NCBI RefSeq assembly: GCF_963678545.1
Contig: NZ_OY782870.1
Location: 1,860,001-1,924,000 of the forward strand
Direction of reading: 5' to 3'
From: an uncultured Methanomethylovorans sp.
GTDB lineage: Archaea > Halobacteriota > Methanosarcinia > Methanosarcinales > Methanosarcinaceae
Length of the DNA stretch: 64,000 nucleotides
Shown: one piece after another, positions 50,279 through 60,214 of the stretch
How the letters are laid out: every line of letters begins with the position of its first letter
How positions within the stretch are numbered: the stretch's first letter is position 1
Notes under the pieces: model-generated
Database searches by the model: none
Seen by the model: only the letters and a program-made list of their open reading frames with translations
Told to the model about the DNA's origin: nothing
Made by a program: the position numbers and the translations under genes

Positions 50279-51556
50279 TTAGAGCCGCCACCCTATTGCT
50301 TTTTCTATAATGTTCATTATGCTTTGCTTTAAACTGCTAACAGAGCTTATCTTTTCAGAAGTTTTGTTCTCCTGAACTATTGTTTCTTCTGTATCATTTT
50401 CTATCTCTTGAGGTATTTCCTCTTGCGATAGTTCTTCATCGGACAAAGTTTCTTCAACTATATTTTCCTCAATTTTTAAGATCTGACCTGCAGATTCAAA
50501 TGAGTCTTCATATCCCCTGGAGTCTACGAACCTCACTTTTGCACCAGGTATTACAATATTTTTACTGGAATTGATACTTAATGAATACTCAAGTGTCCAT
50601 ATATCAGAAGGCTGCATTACCTGACTCTTGCTAAGATTACCGTTCATTAGTATAGAGCCTTCCGGAATCTGATCAGTAAGCTGCACGTAAGCAGCTCGAT
50701 CTCCTGAATTATTTACCTGAAGGGTAATATTCAAAAGGCCTTCTGTTCTGGTATTCTGGTATAAAAATGATTTATTTACATCAATGCATGGACCATGTAT
50801 CACAATTTCACTTGAATTGGTTTTTATTCTGTGAGTTATCCCATTGTACTCCAAGGATAATTTCATACTTGGTATTAGAAATGTTCCTGGTTTCAGGGCG
50901 CGTATGGAATAACCGATAGATCTTTTATCCCTTGGTTGAAGATTAATTGTCCAGCAAGTGTTTTCTACATCGGGGTCAGTTATGAACCCGTCAGGCACTG
51001 TCTCATTGATGTGAATATTTTCAAGAGGTATCTCCTTCAGATTAATAACTTCTGTTAATATGTAGACCCGTTCATCAATATAAGCTTCTTTAGCAGGGAG
51101 CCTTTTTACTCTGAGAACACTATTTATCCAGGGTATTGGCTTGCTTATAGATGAACTGTTTGCAATGGCTATCTCTATAGTGGCATAAGGTGTGGGTATG
51201 TCATTGCCTGTTACCACATCTTTTGCAGTTAATTTCACCAAACCGTCAAGTATCGTTTCATTTGGAATTACACTATTATTTAGAGCAAGTATAGCACTCC
51301 ATGAACGTGAAGTGTTACTTTTAATGCTAAGCATTACATAATCATCAGGCAGGTCCACGGGTTTTGATGCTGAAAAATCCAGGGCTGTGATCGTATATCC
51401 ATCTATTTCAGCCTGTTCACCCCAATAGATCGTAAATTCCGATGGGGTAAGCCATTCTGTATCATTTGCATCTGTGCTAGATGCAGTTACAGGATGCTGC
51501 TGCAGTACAAGATATATTATCAGTACTGCAGCAAATAATATCGATTTACGGTCCAT
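50279..51556 (-). CDS. COG1361-type surface protein, 425 aa
   Basis: A signal peptide (about 1-24, LFAAVLIIYLVLQQHPVTAS) precedes several beta-sandwich CARDB/DUF11-like repeats: VLTEVINLKEIPLENIHINE and ITLQVNNSGDRAAYVQLTDQ, then IPEGSILMNGNL. An acidic low-complexity stretch (EETLSDEELSQEEIPQEIEN) and an amphipathic end lacking a membrane anchor follow. It resembles the neighbouring 519-residue protein but lacks that protein's sorting tail, so it may be held on the surface by it. It lies 7 bp downstream of that gene in one operon. Confidence 0.75.
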   Translation of the reverse strand: MDRKSILFAAVLIIYLVLQQHPVTASSTDANDTEWLTPSEFTIYWGEQAEIDGYTITALDFSASKPVDLPDDYVMLSIKSNTSRSWSAILALNNSVIPNETILDGLVKLTAKDVVTGNDIPTPYATIEIAIANSSSISKPIPWINSVLRVKRLPAKEAYIDERVYILTEVINLKEIPLENIHINETVPDGFITDPDVENTCWTINLQPRDKRSIGYSIRALKPGTFLIPSMKLSLEYNGITHRIKTNSSEIVIHGPCIDVNKSFLYQNTRTEGLLNITLQVNNSGDRAAYVQLTDQIPEGSILMNGNLSKSQVMQPSDIWTLEYSLSINSSKNIVIPGAKVRFVDSRGYEDSFESAGQILKIEENIVEETLSDEELSQEEIPQEIENDTEETIVQENKTSEKISSVSSLKQSIMNIIEKAIGWRL

Positions 51557-51563
51557 GTATGTC

Positions 51564-53123
51564 TTAATCCCTTTTCACAAGCTTCATCACAGCTATAAGA
51601 GCAAGTACCAAGGACCATGCTTCAAAACCGGGCTGCTGTCCCACCTCTGTCTCACTTCCGGAACTTGCCGAAGCTGTCCCTGAACTGGCAGATCCCTTAG
51701 TGCCAGATTGAGATGTTTCCTGACTCTGTGAAGTCTTTAATTTGATCACCGGCACGTTTGAGGTCTTTTCACCTTTATAACCTTCCAGATCCGTAAATTT
51801 AGCAGATGTGGCTGGCAGTTTCATGTCAGCTTCATTTTCAAGTTTAAGTACATATGAATATTTTTGTGTGGACTTATCATTGACCACATCATCGAAAGTC
51901 ATGACCCCGCTTACAAAACTGGTACCTTCTGGCACTGTTTCCGTTATTTTGACATTAGCATCTCTATTTCCTTCATTTTTCATAGAAACAGTCACAAGCA
52001 CATTGTCGCCTGGATTGAAGGAGGAAACATTTACCTTTTTCTCAAGTACTATATACGGACCATTGATCTGAATAACAGGTGCATCTGATTCAAATGTATA
52101 TTTTTTGCCATCTACTGTGAAGCTAGCAGTGGCCTTTGGCAACGTGAACTTTCCGGGTTTTATGGGCTTAAGCGCATATTCCAGAACAGTAACTGATTCC
52201 TGGGCATTGATGGATATTGTCTTTTCTGTCAGTACATTACCTTGAAGTTCCAGATCATCAGTCTGTGGATCATTTACAAGCACAGAATTAAGACCATATG
52301 CACCGGTATTTCTCAGAATAAGAGATATATACGCTGTGTCATCCATGTATATTTCTTTTTTATAGGTTTTTGTAAGCACAATCTCCGATTTTGGCTCAAT
52401 GGTAATGGTCTTTGTACCATTGAATGTATGTTTTTCACTATTTATATCATAAGCAGTAGTCTGTGCGACAATTTTGAAGTCTTCTTCATCCCACAGCAGG
52501 GGTATTTCCAGACTAAAAGTAAGTGGTTTTCCGGATTCCCCTTTTTTAAGAGAAGATATTGTTTGGGTAAGTTTCCCGTCACCAAGTTCAAGGCCAGCTG
52601 TGTTTATACTTAACACTATGTTGCTGGCTTCTGCATCTCCTACATTCTTAATGGTTACATTCCCTTCAATGTAACGAGGAGTGGAAAGTCTGGTAGGATC
52701 ATAACTATCCTTTTCTATATCTACCGTTACTTCAAGGTCTGGCAATCCACGTCTGTATATTTGCACTTTAACGTAAGGGTCTACAAGATTTCCTGTCCAG
52801 CTGTCAACCTTTAAACTCAGAGCACTGACAAATACCTTTATGTCATCTCCAGCGGCTGTGTCTCTGTAGACAAGTTTATCTGAGAGTTTCAAGGCTCCTG
52901 CTGTCATATATATGTTATCTTTGTAGATCGTGATATATGCATAACCATCTTTATTGAAGTCATCTGCTGTAATAACATAGTTATCTACCGTGTAAGAATC
53001 TCCCCAATGAAGAGTAACGGTTTTTACAGATTCCCATTCTATATCATCTGAGCTGTAAGCCGACACATGAGGTGCCAGGCAAAGTAAAACCAGGAATAAG
53101 AAAAACATGGACTTTATTGACAT
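51564..53123 (-). CDS. COG1361-type surface protein with PGF-CTERM-like anchor
   Basis: A 519-residue exported protein. The signal peptide (1-22) ends before YSSDDIEW. It has repeated DUF11/CARDB-like domains (VTIKNVGDAEASNIVLSINT, ISLILRNTGAYGLNSVLVND, VSMKNEGNRDANVKITETVP). A Ser/Gly/Thr linker (about 470-495) leads to QQPGFEAWSLVLALIAVMKL and a basic VKRD end. That PGF motif plus hydrophobic helix plus basic tail matches the PGF-CTERM archaeosortase signal, so the protein is probably cut and lipid-linked at the cell surface. It heads the operon with the 425-residue partner. Confidence 0.82.
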   Translation of the reverse strand: MSIKSMFFLFLVLLCLAPHVSAYSSDDIEWESVKTVTLHWGDSYTVDNYVITADDFNKDGYAYITIYKDNIYMTAGALKLSDKLVYRDTAAGDDIKVFVSALSLKVDSWTGNLVDPYVKVQIYRRGLPDLEVTVDIEKDSYDPTRLSTPRYIEGNVTIKNVGDAEASNIVLSINTAGLELGDGKLTQTISSLKKGESGKPLTFSLEIPLLWDEEDFKIVAQTTAYDINSEKHTFNGTKTITIEPKSEIVLTKTYKKEIYMDDTAYISLILRNTGAYGLNSVLVNDPQTDDLELQGNVLTEKTISINAQESVTVLEYALKPIKPGKFTLPKATASFTVDGKKYTFESDAPVIQINGPYIVLEKKVNVSSFNPGDNVLVTVSMKNEGNRDANVKITETVPEGTSFVSGVMTFDDVVNDKSTQKYSYVLKLENEADMKLPATSAKFTDLEGYKGEKTSNVPVIKLKTSQSQETSQSGTKGSASSGTASASSGSETEVGQQPGFEAWSLVLALIAVMKLVKRD

Positions 53124-53303
53124 ATTAGTGCCTCTTTAGTGGATGCTGGATCTTTATAACATAAGTTACTTCTACCAAACTGATATATTTATATTATTAT
53201 ATAATCATATTGCTAGTGATTACAAATCAACTATTTGTCTTATTAAAATCAATATTATGTGGTATTAGGAATGAAACAAATGCTTTCCATTAACCCATGT
53301 CAA

Positions 53304-55637
53304 CTAGAGATTCAATGAGATCGAGAAAGTGAAAGTACTGCCCTTACCAATTTCACTTTCCACCCATATGCTTCCACCATGCAGCTCCACCATATGTTTT
53401 GCAATATAAAGCCCGATCCCATTTCCTTTATACTTGCGGGTAGAAGACGAATCTATCTGTGTAAAAGGCTTGAACAATTCCTGTTTGTCCTCTGCACTTA
53501 TACCTATTCCATTATCAATGACCTCTATATGGAGCATATCAGGCATTTGCTTGACTCTTATCTTTACAAAACCTTGCTCTTTGCCGAATTTTATGGCATT
53601 GTTCACCAGATTGATAAGTATCTGCTGCAATTTATTCCTATCAGCTTTTATTAACCCAGCCTGAGGGTCAATTTCTATTTGTAGCTCAATGTTTTTCTTA
53701 GAGGCAAAATTACACATTTCAGTCTTAACATCCTGTATAAGATCTGATAGATAGATCTCCTCAAGCTCAAGATTTGTTTTTCCGGCTTCGATATTTGATA
53801 TGTCAAGTATGTTGTTTATTACATCAAGCAGATCTTTACTACTTCCTATAATGTTATTGAGGTATTTCCGCTCATTCTCTTTCAGCTTCTCTTCAACACT
53901 TTCCTGTAAAAGGTCTGAAAATCCCATTATAGCGTTCAGAGGCGTTCTTAGTTCATGTGTTACATTTGAAAGGAACTCACTCTTTGTTCTACTGGCTTCT
54001 TCTGCCACATTCTTGGCATGGATCAGTGCTTCCCTTGCTTTTTTGCTTTCAGTTATGTCCTCTACTATACAAATACCACCGGCAATCGCCTCATCTTCGG
54101 TAATAACAGGAACAAAACTGGCTCGTATCGGTGTATCTCTTACACCCATAAATGAAAAAGAAGTTCCAGAGAAATTATCCGGCTTTCCTGAAATCACTAC
54201 TGTGACACATTTCTTAATATCCTCATTTGCGTCAGGACCAAGCAGATCAAAACCAATTATTTTGCCAATGACATTTACTTCTTCCACACCTACTATATCC
54301 ACAAAACTCTTATTACACTGTGTGATAATCCCATGTATATCAAAGTGGATAATTCCCAGGGGGGACTTTTCGAATATCATCCGATATTTGTCTTTAGCTT
54401 CTCTCATTTCCTTCTCATTAAGAACTCGCTGTGTAATATCTCTAATATTGACACTAAAGAAAGAAGTTCCGTCTTTCTTCCATGAAGAATGTGAGATCTC
54501 AATGGGAAATTCTGTTCCATCCCTTTTTAAACCGTAAAGCTCAATAGTATTTCCCATTACCCAGGAACGGCCTGTTGAAACAACTATATCCCATCCTTGA
54601 TGTATATGCTTGTATCTCTGAGGCATGATCATGGAAATGTGCTTTCCGAGTGCTTCATCTACTGTATAGAAAAACAGGTTCTCAGCACCTCTGTTCCAGA
54701 AAATTATATTCCCTTCCTCATCGGAAAATATGATGGCTTCTGAAGCTGAACGTGCTTGAGAGATGAACATATCACTGGCCATCTCAAGGGTATTGAGGTT
54801 AGCTTTTCTGTCAGCAATATCTCTGATGGTGCCCGTTATCCCTTTAACATGACCATCACTGTCAAGTAAAGTTTGTGCATACAATTCAATCCAATATGTC
54901 TGCCCATTAGGGTTTTTAAGACGGCCTTGTACTCGGGTCTGTCCGGAGTTTGTGGACGTTATCGACAAAGAACGAATTATCTTGTTTTGATCTTCATAAA
55001 AGAACAAATTTGATACTTCTTTGAGAATAAGTTCCTCAGGAGTGAAGCCATACATGGAGATAGAAGGGCTTATATAATTGATTATTCCTGCAGTATTCGT
55101 TTCCAGTATAATGTCTACTGAGTTTTCTACGAGTGAGCGGTATTTATCTTCAGCAGTGCATATAACATATTGCTTGGATACAGAATTAACTTGTTCTATT
55201 TGTATTATTGTTCTGAATATTTTCCCGTTTTTGTCATAAAGATAACCGCTCTTGAGAACAACCTGCTGTTCCTGCCCATGCTTATCCAGTATGGGCAGTT
55301 TGATATCAGATTTATCTTTGCTGCCTTCAGTCAGTTTGGCATATATCTCTCTTACTTCATACCACCTATCAGAAACTATCAGTCGTTCATACCATGTACG
55401 GCCGACAAGCTCTTTTTTTGTGAAGTCCAAACTCTTACAAAGAAATTCATTTGCAAAAGAGATCATCTGGTTGCTATCAATGACAAGTAACATGGAAGGG
55501 ATAGCATTCATATATGTATGTAAGATCTCAAGACCAGACTCATTAAAGTTCATGGAACGAGGAACAAAAGAAAGGTCTATCTCACTTTCTGAAAAGGCAC
55601 TGTGGGCTGCATCAGAACCTGCTTTATTAAAGGTCAT
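53304..55637 (-). CDS. Cytoplasmic multi-PAS histidine kinase
   Basis: A 777-residue kinase without membrane helices. Four PAS domains lie at about 40-135, 165-285, 295-410 and 415-535 (SMLLVIDSNQMISFANEFLC; IILETNTAGIINYISPSISM; AIIFSDEEGNIIFWNRGAEN; GIIHFDIHGIITQCNKSFVD). HisKA has the phosphoacceptor in SNVTHELRTPLNAIMGFSDL, and HATPase_c has NNAIKF, DNGIGISAEDKQE and GIGLYIAKHMVELHGG. No response regulator is adjacent. The two genes before it, a KaiC-like ATPase and an unknown protein, lie on the same strand and probably belong to the same pathway. Confidence 0.92.
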   Translation of the reverse strand: MTFNKAGSDAAHSAFSESEIDLSFVPRSMNFNESGLEILHTYMNAIPSMLLVIDSNQMISFANEFLCKSLDFTKKELVGRTWYERLIVSDRWYEVREIYAKLTEGSKDKSDIKLPILDKHGQEQQVVLKSGYLYDKNGKIFRTIIQIEQVNSVSKQYVICTAEDKYRSLVENSVDIILETNTAGIINYISPSISMYGFTPEELILKEVSNLFFYEDQNKIIRSLSITSTNSGQTRVQGRLKNPNGQTYWIELYAQTLLDSDGHVKGITGTIRDIADRKANLNTLEMASDMFISQARSASEAIIFSDEEGNIIFWNRGAENLFFYTVDEALGKHISMIMPQRYKHIHQGWDIVVSTGRSWVMGNTIELYGLKRDGTEFPIEISHSSWKKDGTSFFSVNIRDITQRVLNEKEMREAKDKYRMIFEKSPLGIIHFDIHGIITQCNKSFVDIVGVEEVNVIGKIIGFDLLGPDANEDIKKCVTVVISGKPDNFSGTSFSFMGVRDTPIRASFVPVITEDEAIAGGICIVEDITESKKAREALIHAKNVAEEASRTKSEFLSNVTHELRTPLNAIMGFSDLLQESVEEKLKENERKYLNNIIGSSKDLLDVINNILDISNIEAGKTNLELEEIYLSDLIQDVKTEMCNFASKKNIELQIEIDPQAGLIKADRNKLQQILINLVNNAIKFGKEQGFVKIRVKQMPDMLHIEVIDNGIGISAEDKQELFKPFTQIDSSSTRKYKGNGIGLYIAKHMVELHGGSIWVESEIGKGSTFTFSISLNL

Positions 55638-55693
55638 GGATATTCCTGCTCATTGGATCGAAGAGGTCGTATCGTTCATCGTTCTTTACTTCA

Positions 55694-56191
55694 TCACTTT
55701 GGAACAAGCAGCCTGAAACCGTTGATCATTTGCGGCCTTTCAACAGTCTTAGACATTTCTGTAAGGGAAGGCAGTTCAGTTACATTCGGATGCCGGAGCA
55801 TGCCGTAGAGGTGCTCGTTGTTTTCCTGAAATGATGTAAATCCTGATCTTAAGTGAATGTGGTCTTTTTCTTGAGAGGATATATCGTAAAAAGCTTCAGT
55901 GGCATGTCTTTCCTTTTCCTTAGTTTTTTTGCTAAGGCCAAGTTTCATGTCTTTTTCCCTGTTTTTGGTTCCTGTTTCCTTTCCTCTTTTATATTTTTCA
56001 CTGACCAGTTCAAGAAGACCTGCTTCCTTTGCCACTGATTCCAGGGCAGCATATCGCTCACTAACCCAGCCCAGTTCTGAATGTTTATGGTACCCAACTT
56101 CAAATCCAAGATCATAGGCCCTTTTTTCTAGTTCGGATTTCTCTGAATCGCTGAGCGTTCTTTTTGTTTCCACCTTCTTAAAAAGCCGCAC
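55694..56191 (-). CDS. Charged helical protein of unknown function, 165 aa
   Basis: This protein starts at GTG 56191, after GGAG. It contains a helical block (about 15-75, SEKSELEKRAYDLGFEVGYH and ERYAALESVAKEAGLLELVS) followed by a basic and then a disordered-looking tail. No domain is recognised. It sits between the KaiC-like ATPase (15-bp gap upstream) and the histidine kinase (56-bp gap downstream), a position expected of an adaptor linking them. The role is inferred only from context. Confidence 0.7.
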   Translation of the reverse strand: MRLFKKVETKRTLSDSEKSELEKRAYDLGFEVGYHKHSELGWVSERYAALESVAKEAGLLELVSEKYKRGKETGTKNREKDMKLGLSKKTKEKERHATEAFYDISSQEKDHIHLRSGFTSFQENNEHLYGMLRHPNVTELPSLTEMSKTVERPQMINGFRLLVPK

Positions 56192-56206
56192 CCTATCATC
56201 ACTCCT

Positions 56207-56950
56207 TTATTGTAGCAGACCTTCTACTTGCAGCCCTCGCTCAGTGAATTGAACTTTATGCATGTTGCAGTCATGTTTTGTGCCACGCATTTTTATTATC
56301 TGAATAGCACGTGTCATCTGCTTTTCATAAAGGAAGTTGTGCAGGAAAATTACTCCATGGGATGCAAACTGCTCGGTAGTATATGCACTTGGATCAGTTA
56401 GTTCACCTATAATAATAGTTGTACAACCCAGTTTTTTCAGGTTCCTGATGAAACGTGTCATTTCTTTTTCCTGAAGTGCCGGATCTTGTGTTGCAAAGCG
56501 TATTGCAGTCATTGAATCAATGACAAGCCTTTTGACATTGTATTCTGCGACGTAAGCTGCCAGTTCTTTAAAGACCATGGCAGGGGATGGAGCTTCGTGT
56601 TCATTGGAATAGCCTTCGATTTTTTCATGGGGCTGAATTATGTCTTTCAATTCATCCATGTATCCATATTCCATACGAGGTCCTAGGTCAGCAAATAACA
56701 GTTTCTTCACTTTTATAAGTGGTATGACGTTAAGAGAATAGTTGGACATATCATTTATTATGTTCTGGGGGCACTCAAGTAATGTTACATACAGTCCCAC
56801 ATCACCTTGCAGAGCACCTTTTGCAAGAAATTGTACTCCAAAGGTGGTCTTGCCGCCTCCTGGAGGTCCGCTTAACAGATAAACACGTTCCGGGAGTAGT
56901 CCTCCCTGCATGATCTCGTCCAAACCTTCTATCCCACTTTCGATTCTCAT
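56207..56950 (-). CDS. KaiC-like RecA-superfamily ATPase
   Basis: A 247-residue single KaiC domain. RIESGIEGLDEIMQGGLLPE leads into Walker A SGPPGGGKTTFGVQFLAKGA; VKRLVIDSMTAIRFATQDPA is Walker B; the later IIKMRGTKHDCNMHKVQFTE matches the KaiC C-terminal strand pair. Such archaeal homologues act in signalling rather than as clocks. GAGGTTT before the ATG supports the start. It heads an operon with an unknown protein and a PAS kinase, a pairing suggesting ATP- or phosphorylation-dependent signalling. Confidence 0.88.
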   Translation of the reverse strand: MRIESGIEGLDEIMQGGLLPERVYLLSGPPGGGKTTFGVQFLAKGALQGDVGLYVTLLECPQNIINDMSNYSLNVIPLIKVKKLLFADLGPRMEYGYMDELKDIIQPHEKIEGYSNEHEAPSPAMVFKELAAYVAEYNVKRLVIDSMTAIRFATQDPALQEKEMTRFIRNLKKLGCTTIIIGELTDPSAYTTEQFASHGVIFLHNFLYEKQMTRAIQIIKMRGTKHDCNMHKVQFTERGLQVEGLLQ

Positions 56951-57095
56951 AAATAAACCTCTTCATAATAATATATCTAATTATATTTTAATGCTTCGAT
57001 AGAAATATTATGGGATTTCTTGTGCTTGTATTGAATTATTGATTTTTGATTTTTGAGTGCGATAGATTCTTATGAATTGAGGACAAAGGCCTTTT

Positions 57096-57836
57096 ATGCA
57101 TTTATCTAAGATCATCCCAGTTTTGGAAAAAATAGCTCCTCCTGAGCTTGCTGCAGATTTCGATATAGGCAAAATTGGTCTTAATCTGGACCTTGATAAT
57201 GATGTAAAAAAAATAGCAGTTGCTTTGGACCCTACGGACTATGTACTTAATAGGGCTTCAGAGATCAATGCTGATTTGTTAATCACCCATCATACGCTTA
57301 TTTTTAATCCGGTGAATTGTATTTCCAAAAGTCTTGCCACCAGTTTGCAAATAGCTCTGGATAACAGGATTTCTCTATATTCCATGCATACGAATTTTGA
57401 CAGGGCTAAAGGTGGAATAAACGATGTGCTTGCAAAGAGGCTGGGACTTAATAATATACAAGAACTGCAAATAGGGCGGATAGGTGAAGTGCCTGTATGT
57501 TCCACGGAAACCCTGGCAAACCATGTAGCAAAAAGTCTCAACACTCATGTGCAATATGTTGGGGAAAGAGATGATATAAAACGTGTTATGGTTTTTGGAG
57601 GCAGTGGTTTTCGCAACGAGTATCTGGAAGTGGCAAGAGAGCATGGAGTTGAAGCATTCGTTTCTTCAGAACTGAAACATGATGTGATACGCTCTCGGGG
57701 AGAACTTATTCTTATCGATGCCACACATTATGCTACAGAAAATCCGGGTATGGAGGAGCTCTGTCCGCGCCTTGCAGACCTGTTGTGCTTAGACGTGGAG
57801 TTCATACATCACAATCCATTTATCAGGGTGATATGA
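57096..57836 (+). CDS. Nif3-like dinuclear metal-centre protein
   Basis: A 246-residue Nif3/DUF34 protein. Metal ligands fit ADLLITHHTLIFNP (HH), MHTNFDRAKGGINDVLAKRL (H and D) and the late LILIDATHYATENPGMEELC (H, E). A homohexameric toroid is typical of the family. A role as metallochaperone or GTP cyclohydrolase-like hydrolase has been proposed but not settled. The stop lies in an ATGA overlap with a 47-52-residue downstream gene. Confidence 0.9.
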   Translation: MHLSKIIPVLEKIAPPELAADFDIGKIGLNLDLDNDVKKIAVALDPTDYVLNRASEINADLLITHHTLIFNPVNCISKSLATSLQIALDNRISLYSMHTNFDRAKGGINDVLAKRLGLNNIQELQIGRIGEVPVCSTETLANHVAKSLNTHVQYVGERDDIKRVMVFGGSGFRNEYLEVAREHGVEAFVSSELKHDVIRSRGELILIDATHYATENPGMEELCPRLADLLCLDVEFIHHNPFIRVI

Positions 57837-57847
57837 GGGACCACTTA

Positions 57848-57991
57848 ATGTCTGATGCTACCGAATGGAATGATGTGGAAGAATTGCTGGAGCAGCAATT
57901 GAAACGGAAGGTAAGGGCTAAACACAGAGGATACGGGGATTATGAAAAAAGAGTTTACAGAGGACCTTCTGTGAAAAGAGAGTATGAGTAG
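57848..57991 (+). CDS. Small basic protein, 47 aa
   Basis: MSDATEWNDVEELLEQQLKR continues with a highly basic KVRAKHRGYGDYEKRVYRGP end. GAGGG (57835-57839) suits ATG 57848, while an ATG at 57833 overlapping the Nif3 stop would add five residues. It is coupled to the Nif3 gene. No family is recognised; the charge suggests nucleic-acid or ribosome binding (inference). Confidence 0.55.
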   Translation: MSDATEWNDVEELLEQQLKRKVRAKHRGYGDYEKRVYRGPSVKREYE

Positions 57992-58002
57992 CCTCATATA
58001 CT

Positions 58003-59175
58003 CTATTTTTTGTTTTTCATTAAACGGGCATAAACTTTCAATGTGGAATCAGCTATCTCTTGCCAGTTATAAACATCTTCAATAAGCTTACGCCCTTCTT
58101 TACCAAAACCTGCTTTCCCTAAACCATCCAGTACATAATTGATTCCCCATGCAATGGAATCCGGATTTTGGTACACGGTAACTCCATTCTTGAAGTTCTC
58201 AATAAGCTTCACAGCATCAGTAGCCACCACACTCTTGCTTGCATCCCATGCTTCAAGCACAACAATACCAAAAGGCTCGTTGCGACTTGGAACACATACA
58301 ATATCTGCAGCATTGTACCAATCCCTAGAAACGTTATCGGAAGCATAACCAAGGAAATGAGCCACATGCTTAACTCCCATTGAACTAGCCGTATATTCAC
58401 AATGGGCTCTCATTTCTCCCTCTCCGATAAATACAAACTGTGCATCCCACCGATGAGACAATACTTTTCCTATGGCCTTTACAAGCATATCAGGTCCTTT
58501 CTGATAACTCATGCGTCCTATAAACAAAACAACTGGTGCCAGCGGATGAATGCCGTATTTCTTCTTTATCTCGCCTGGATCAATGTCCCTGTGTATCTTG
58601 TTTAAAAAAATGCCATTAGGTACAAGTGATATCTTGTAATCTGGTATAAGGTATAGGGACTGCACTTCCTTTTTCAGTACCTCTGAAGTAATTATAACTT
58701 CAGCAGCTTCATAGCCACCCAGCCATTCTCGATGTGAGATGGTTTTAGCTTCCCACCAATACCCATGTGCATTCCCATTACGTCCCCATTCCGTACTGTG
58801 ATATGTGAGAATGAAAGGCAGTCCTTTTTCTGCTTTAAGTTTACATAGTACATTTACCGGATGCCAGTCATGACCATGGAGGATATCGAAATGACCAAAA
58901 CGGTCTACCATTTCCAGAAACATCCAGTACATGGAATCGCACATCCTGTTCATCTGGTTCATCACACCACCTGACTGATCGTGGTCTACACGATGATAAT
59001 GCACACCATTTATGAATGCATGCGGTTCAAGCCCGCGGTTACGGGTGAATATATGCACCTCATGACCTTTAGAAGCAAGTACCTCGGATAATTCAGAAAC
59101 ATGAGGGGCTATTCCTCCCACCTTTACTGAATACAAACTCTCCCACGAGAACATACCTATTCTTAATTTTCTCAT
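58003..59175 (-). CDS. GT4-family glycosyltransferase
   Basis: About 390 residues with a GT-B fold. The acceptor half reads LRIGMFSWESLYSVKVGGIA and HGHDWHPVNVLCKLKAEKGL. The donor half has VVLFIGRMSYQKGPDMLVKA and VPSRNEPFGIVVLEAWDASK, the EX7E catalytic motif of GT4. The motifs resemble starch/glycogen synthase-type GT4 enzymes. It is 22 bp downstream of galT and one gene after the GT3-like synthase, pointing to storage-polysaccharide synthesis. ATG 59175 is preferred over 59187. Confidence 0.87.
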   Translation of the reverse strand: MRKLRIGMFSWESLYSVKVGGIAPHVSELSEVLASKGHEVHIFTRNRGLEPHAFINGVHYHRVDHDQSGGVMNQMNRMCDSMYWMFLEMVDRFGHFDILHGHDWHPVNVLCKLKAEKGLPFILTYHSTEWGRNGNAHGYWWEAKTISHREWLGGYEAAEVIITSEVLKKEVQSLYLIPDYKISLVPNGIFLNKIHRDIDPGEIKKKYGIHPLAPVVLFIGRMSYQKGPDMLVKAIGKVLSHRWDAQFVFIGEGEMRAHCEYTASSMGVKHVAHFLGYASDNVSRDWYNAADIVCVPSRNEPFGIVVLEAWDASKSVVATDAVKLIENFKNGVTVYQNPDSIAWGINYVLDGLGKAGFGKEGRKLIEDVYNWQEIADSTLKVYARLMKNKK

Positions 59176-59197
59176 TTTATCCCACATTTACTTATAT

Positions 59198-60178
59198 TCA
59201 ATGTATTTCCTGTTCGGATATTCCATTGTTCAAATACTCGGCAGCCTTTTCCGGAGGCATTGTATTGATAAATATGTCTGTATTTTTCTCAAACCCGGCC
59301 ATCTTGCTTGTCACAGGCTGGAGTCTGATATTCAAATGATATGAATCATCATTCAACAGCTGGAAGAACATGTAATTGTAAGAAGGAGATGCAAGTACTT
59401 TTTCAATTCTTGAAAGTACATAACGGATGGCAACACCCAGCGAATGCAACATATCCTCTGACATTTCTCCAAGATGACTTACATGTTCTTTTGGAAGGAA
59501 CCAGATCTCGAATGGAACCTTTGAGCAATAAGGAGCAAAGGCTATGAAATATTTATTTTCATAAATGAAACGTTCATTTGAAGATTCCATATGTACTATA
59601 TCACAGTAAGGACATTCTCCTTTAGCCTGGATAATATCTGTCTCCCTTTTAATAGAAGGAGGTATCAAAGGCAATGCAATAAGCTGGGAATGGGTGTGCT
59701 CCAGAGACGCACCTGCCTGCTTTCCCCAATTCTTGAAAAGGGATACGTACCGTATCTGTGGCTGTTTCCAGTAATGAAGGACCCGGTCTCTGTAAGCTTT
59801 CATGAGCAGGTACATCTCTTCATCTGTGAAATTGGTCAATCTTTTTTCATGTTGAGGTGTTTCAATTATTACTTCGTGGAAACCATATCCTGATTGACAG
59901 GGACTATCAGCACCTTCAGGACCGAGAGCCGGATATAGATTTGGTATGCAGCGGATCTGCCAGTTTCTAATAAGTTCATCCTTACTATCCTGAAAGATCT
60001 TTCCATCCTTATATACAGCCATAGCAGGTGGTGTCATATCTTCTTTTCCAGCACAGAACACGCAGCTGGTAGCGTTTTGAACTTCCGGGGATGAAGAAAA
60101 ATCAGAGGGCCTTTTGCCTCTTCCGGCAGCTATTATGCAATACTCATCAAGGAAATAGTGTTTGCGTATCTCAGACAC
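59198..60178 (-). CDS. galT: Galactose-1-phosphate uridylyltransferase
   Basis: A 326-residue HIT-superfamily enzyme. Two zinc sites (CVFCAGKE and CPYCDIVHME) and the nucleophile motif GASLEHTHSQLIALPLIPPS (His-X-His-X-Gln) are intact. It swaps UMP between UDP-glucose and galactose-1-phosphate or a related sugar phosphate. The start is GTG 60178, with GGAGAG before it. In this operon between two glycosyltransferases, it may supply the nucleotide sugar; ADP-glucose-type specificity is also possible in such clusters. Confidence 0.9.
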   Translation of the reverse strand: MSEIRKHYFLDEYCIIAAGRGKRPSDFSSSPEVQNATSCVFCAGKEDMTPPAMAVYKDGKIFQDSKDELIRNWQIRCIPNLYPALGPEGADSPCQSGYGFHEVIIETPQHEKRLTNFTDEEMYLLMKAYRDRVLHYWKQPQIRYVSLFKNWGKQAGASLEHTHSQLIALPLIPPSIKRETDIIQAKGECPYCDIVHMESSNERFIYENKYFIAFAPYCSKVPFEIWFLPKEHVSHLGEMSEDMLHSLGVAIRYVLSRIEKVLASPSYNYMFFQLLNDDSYHLNIRLQPVTSKMAGFEKNTDIFINTMPPEKAAEYLNNGISEQEIH

Positions 60179-60214
60179 TAGTATCTCTCCTGCGCAATAA
60201 GACAGATCATCAGT

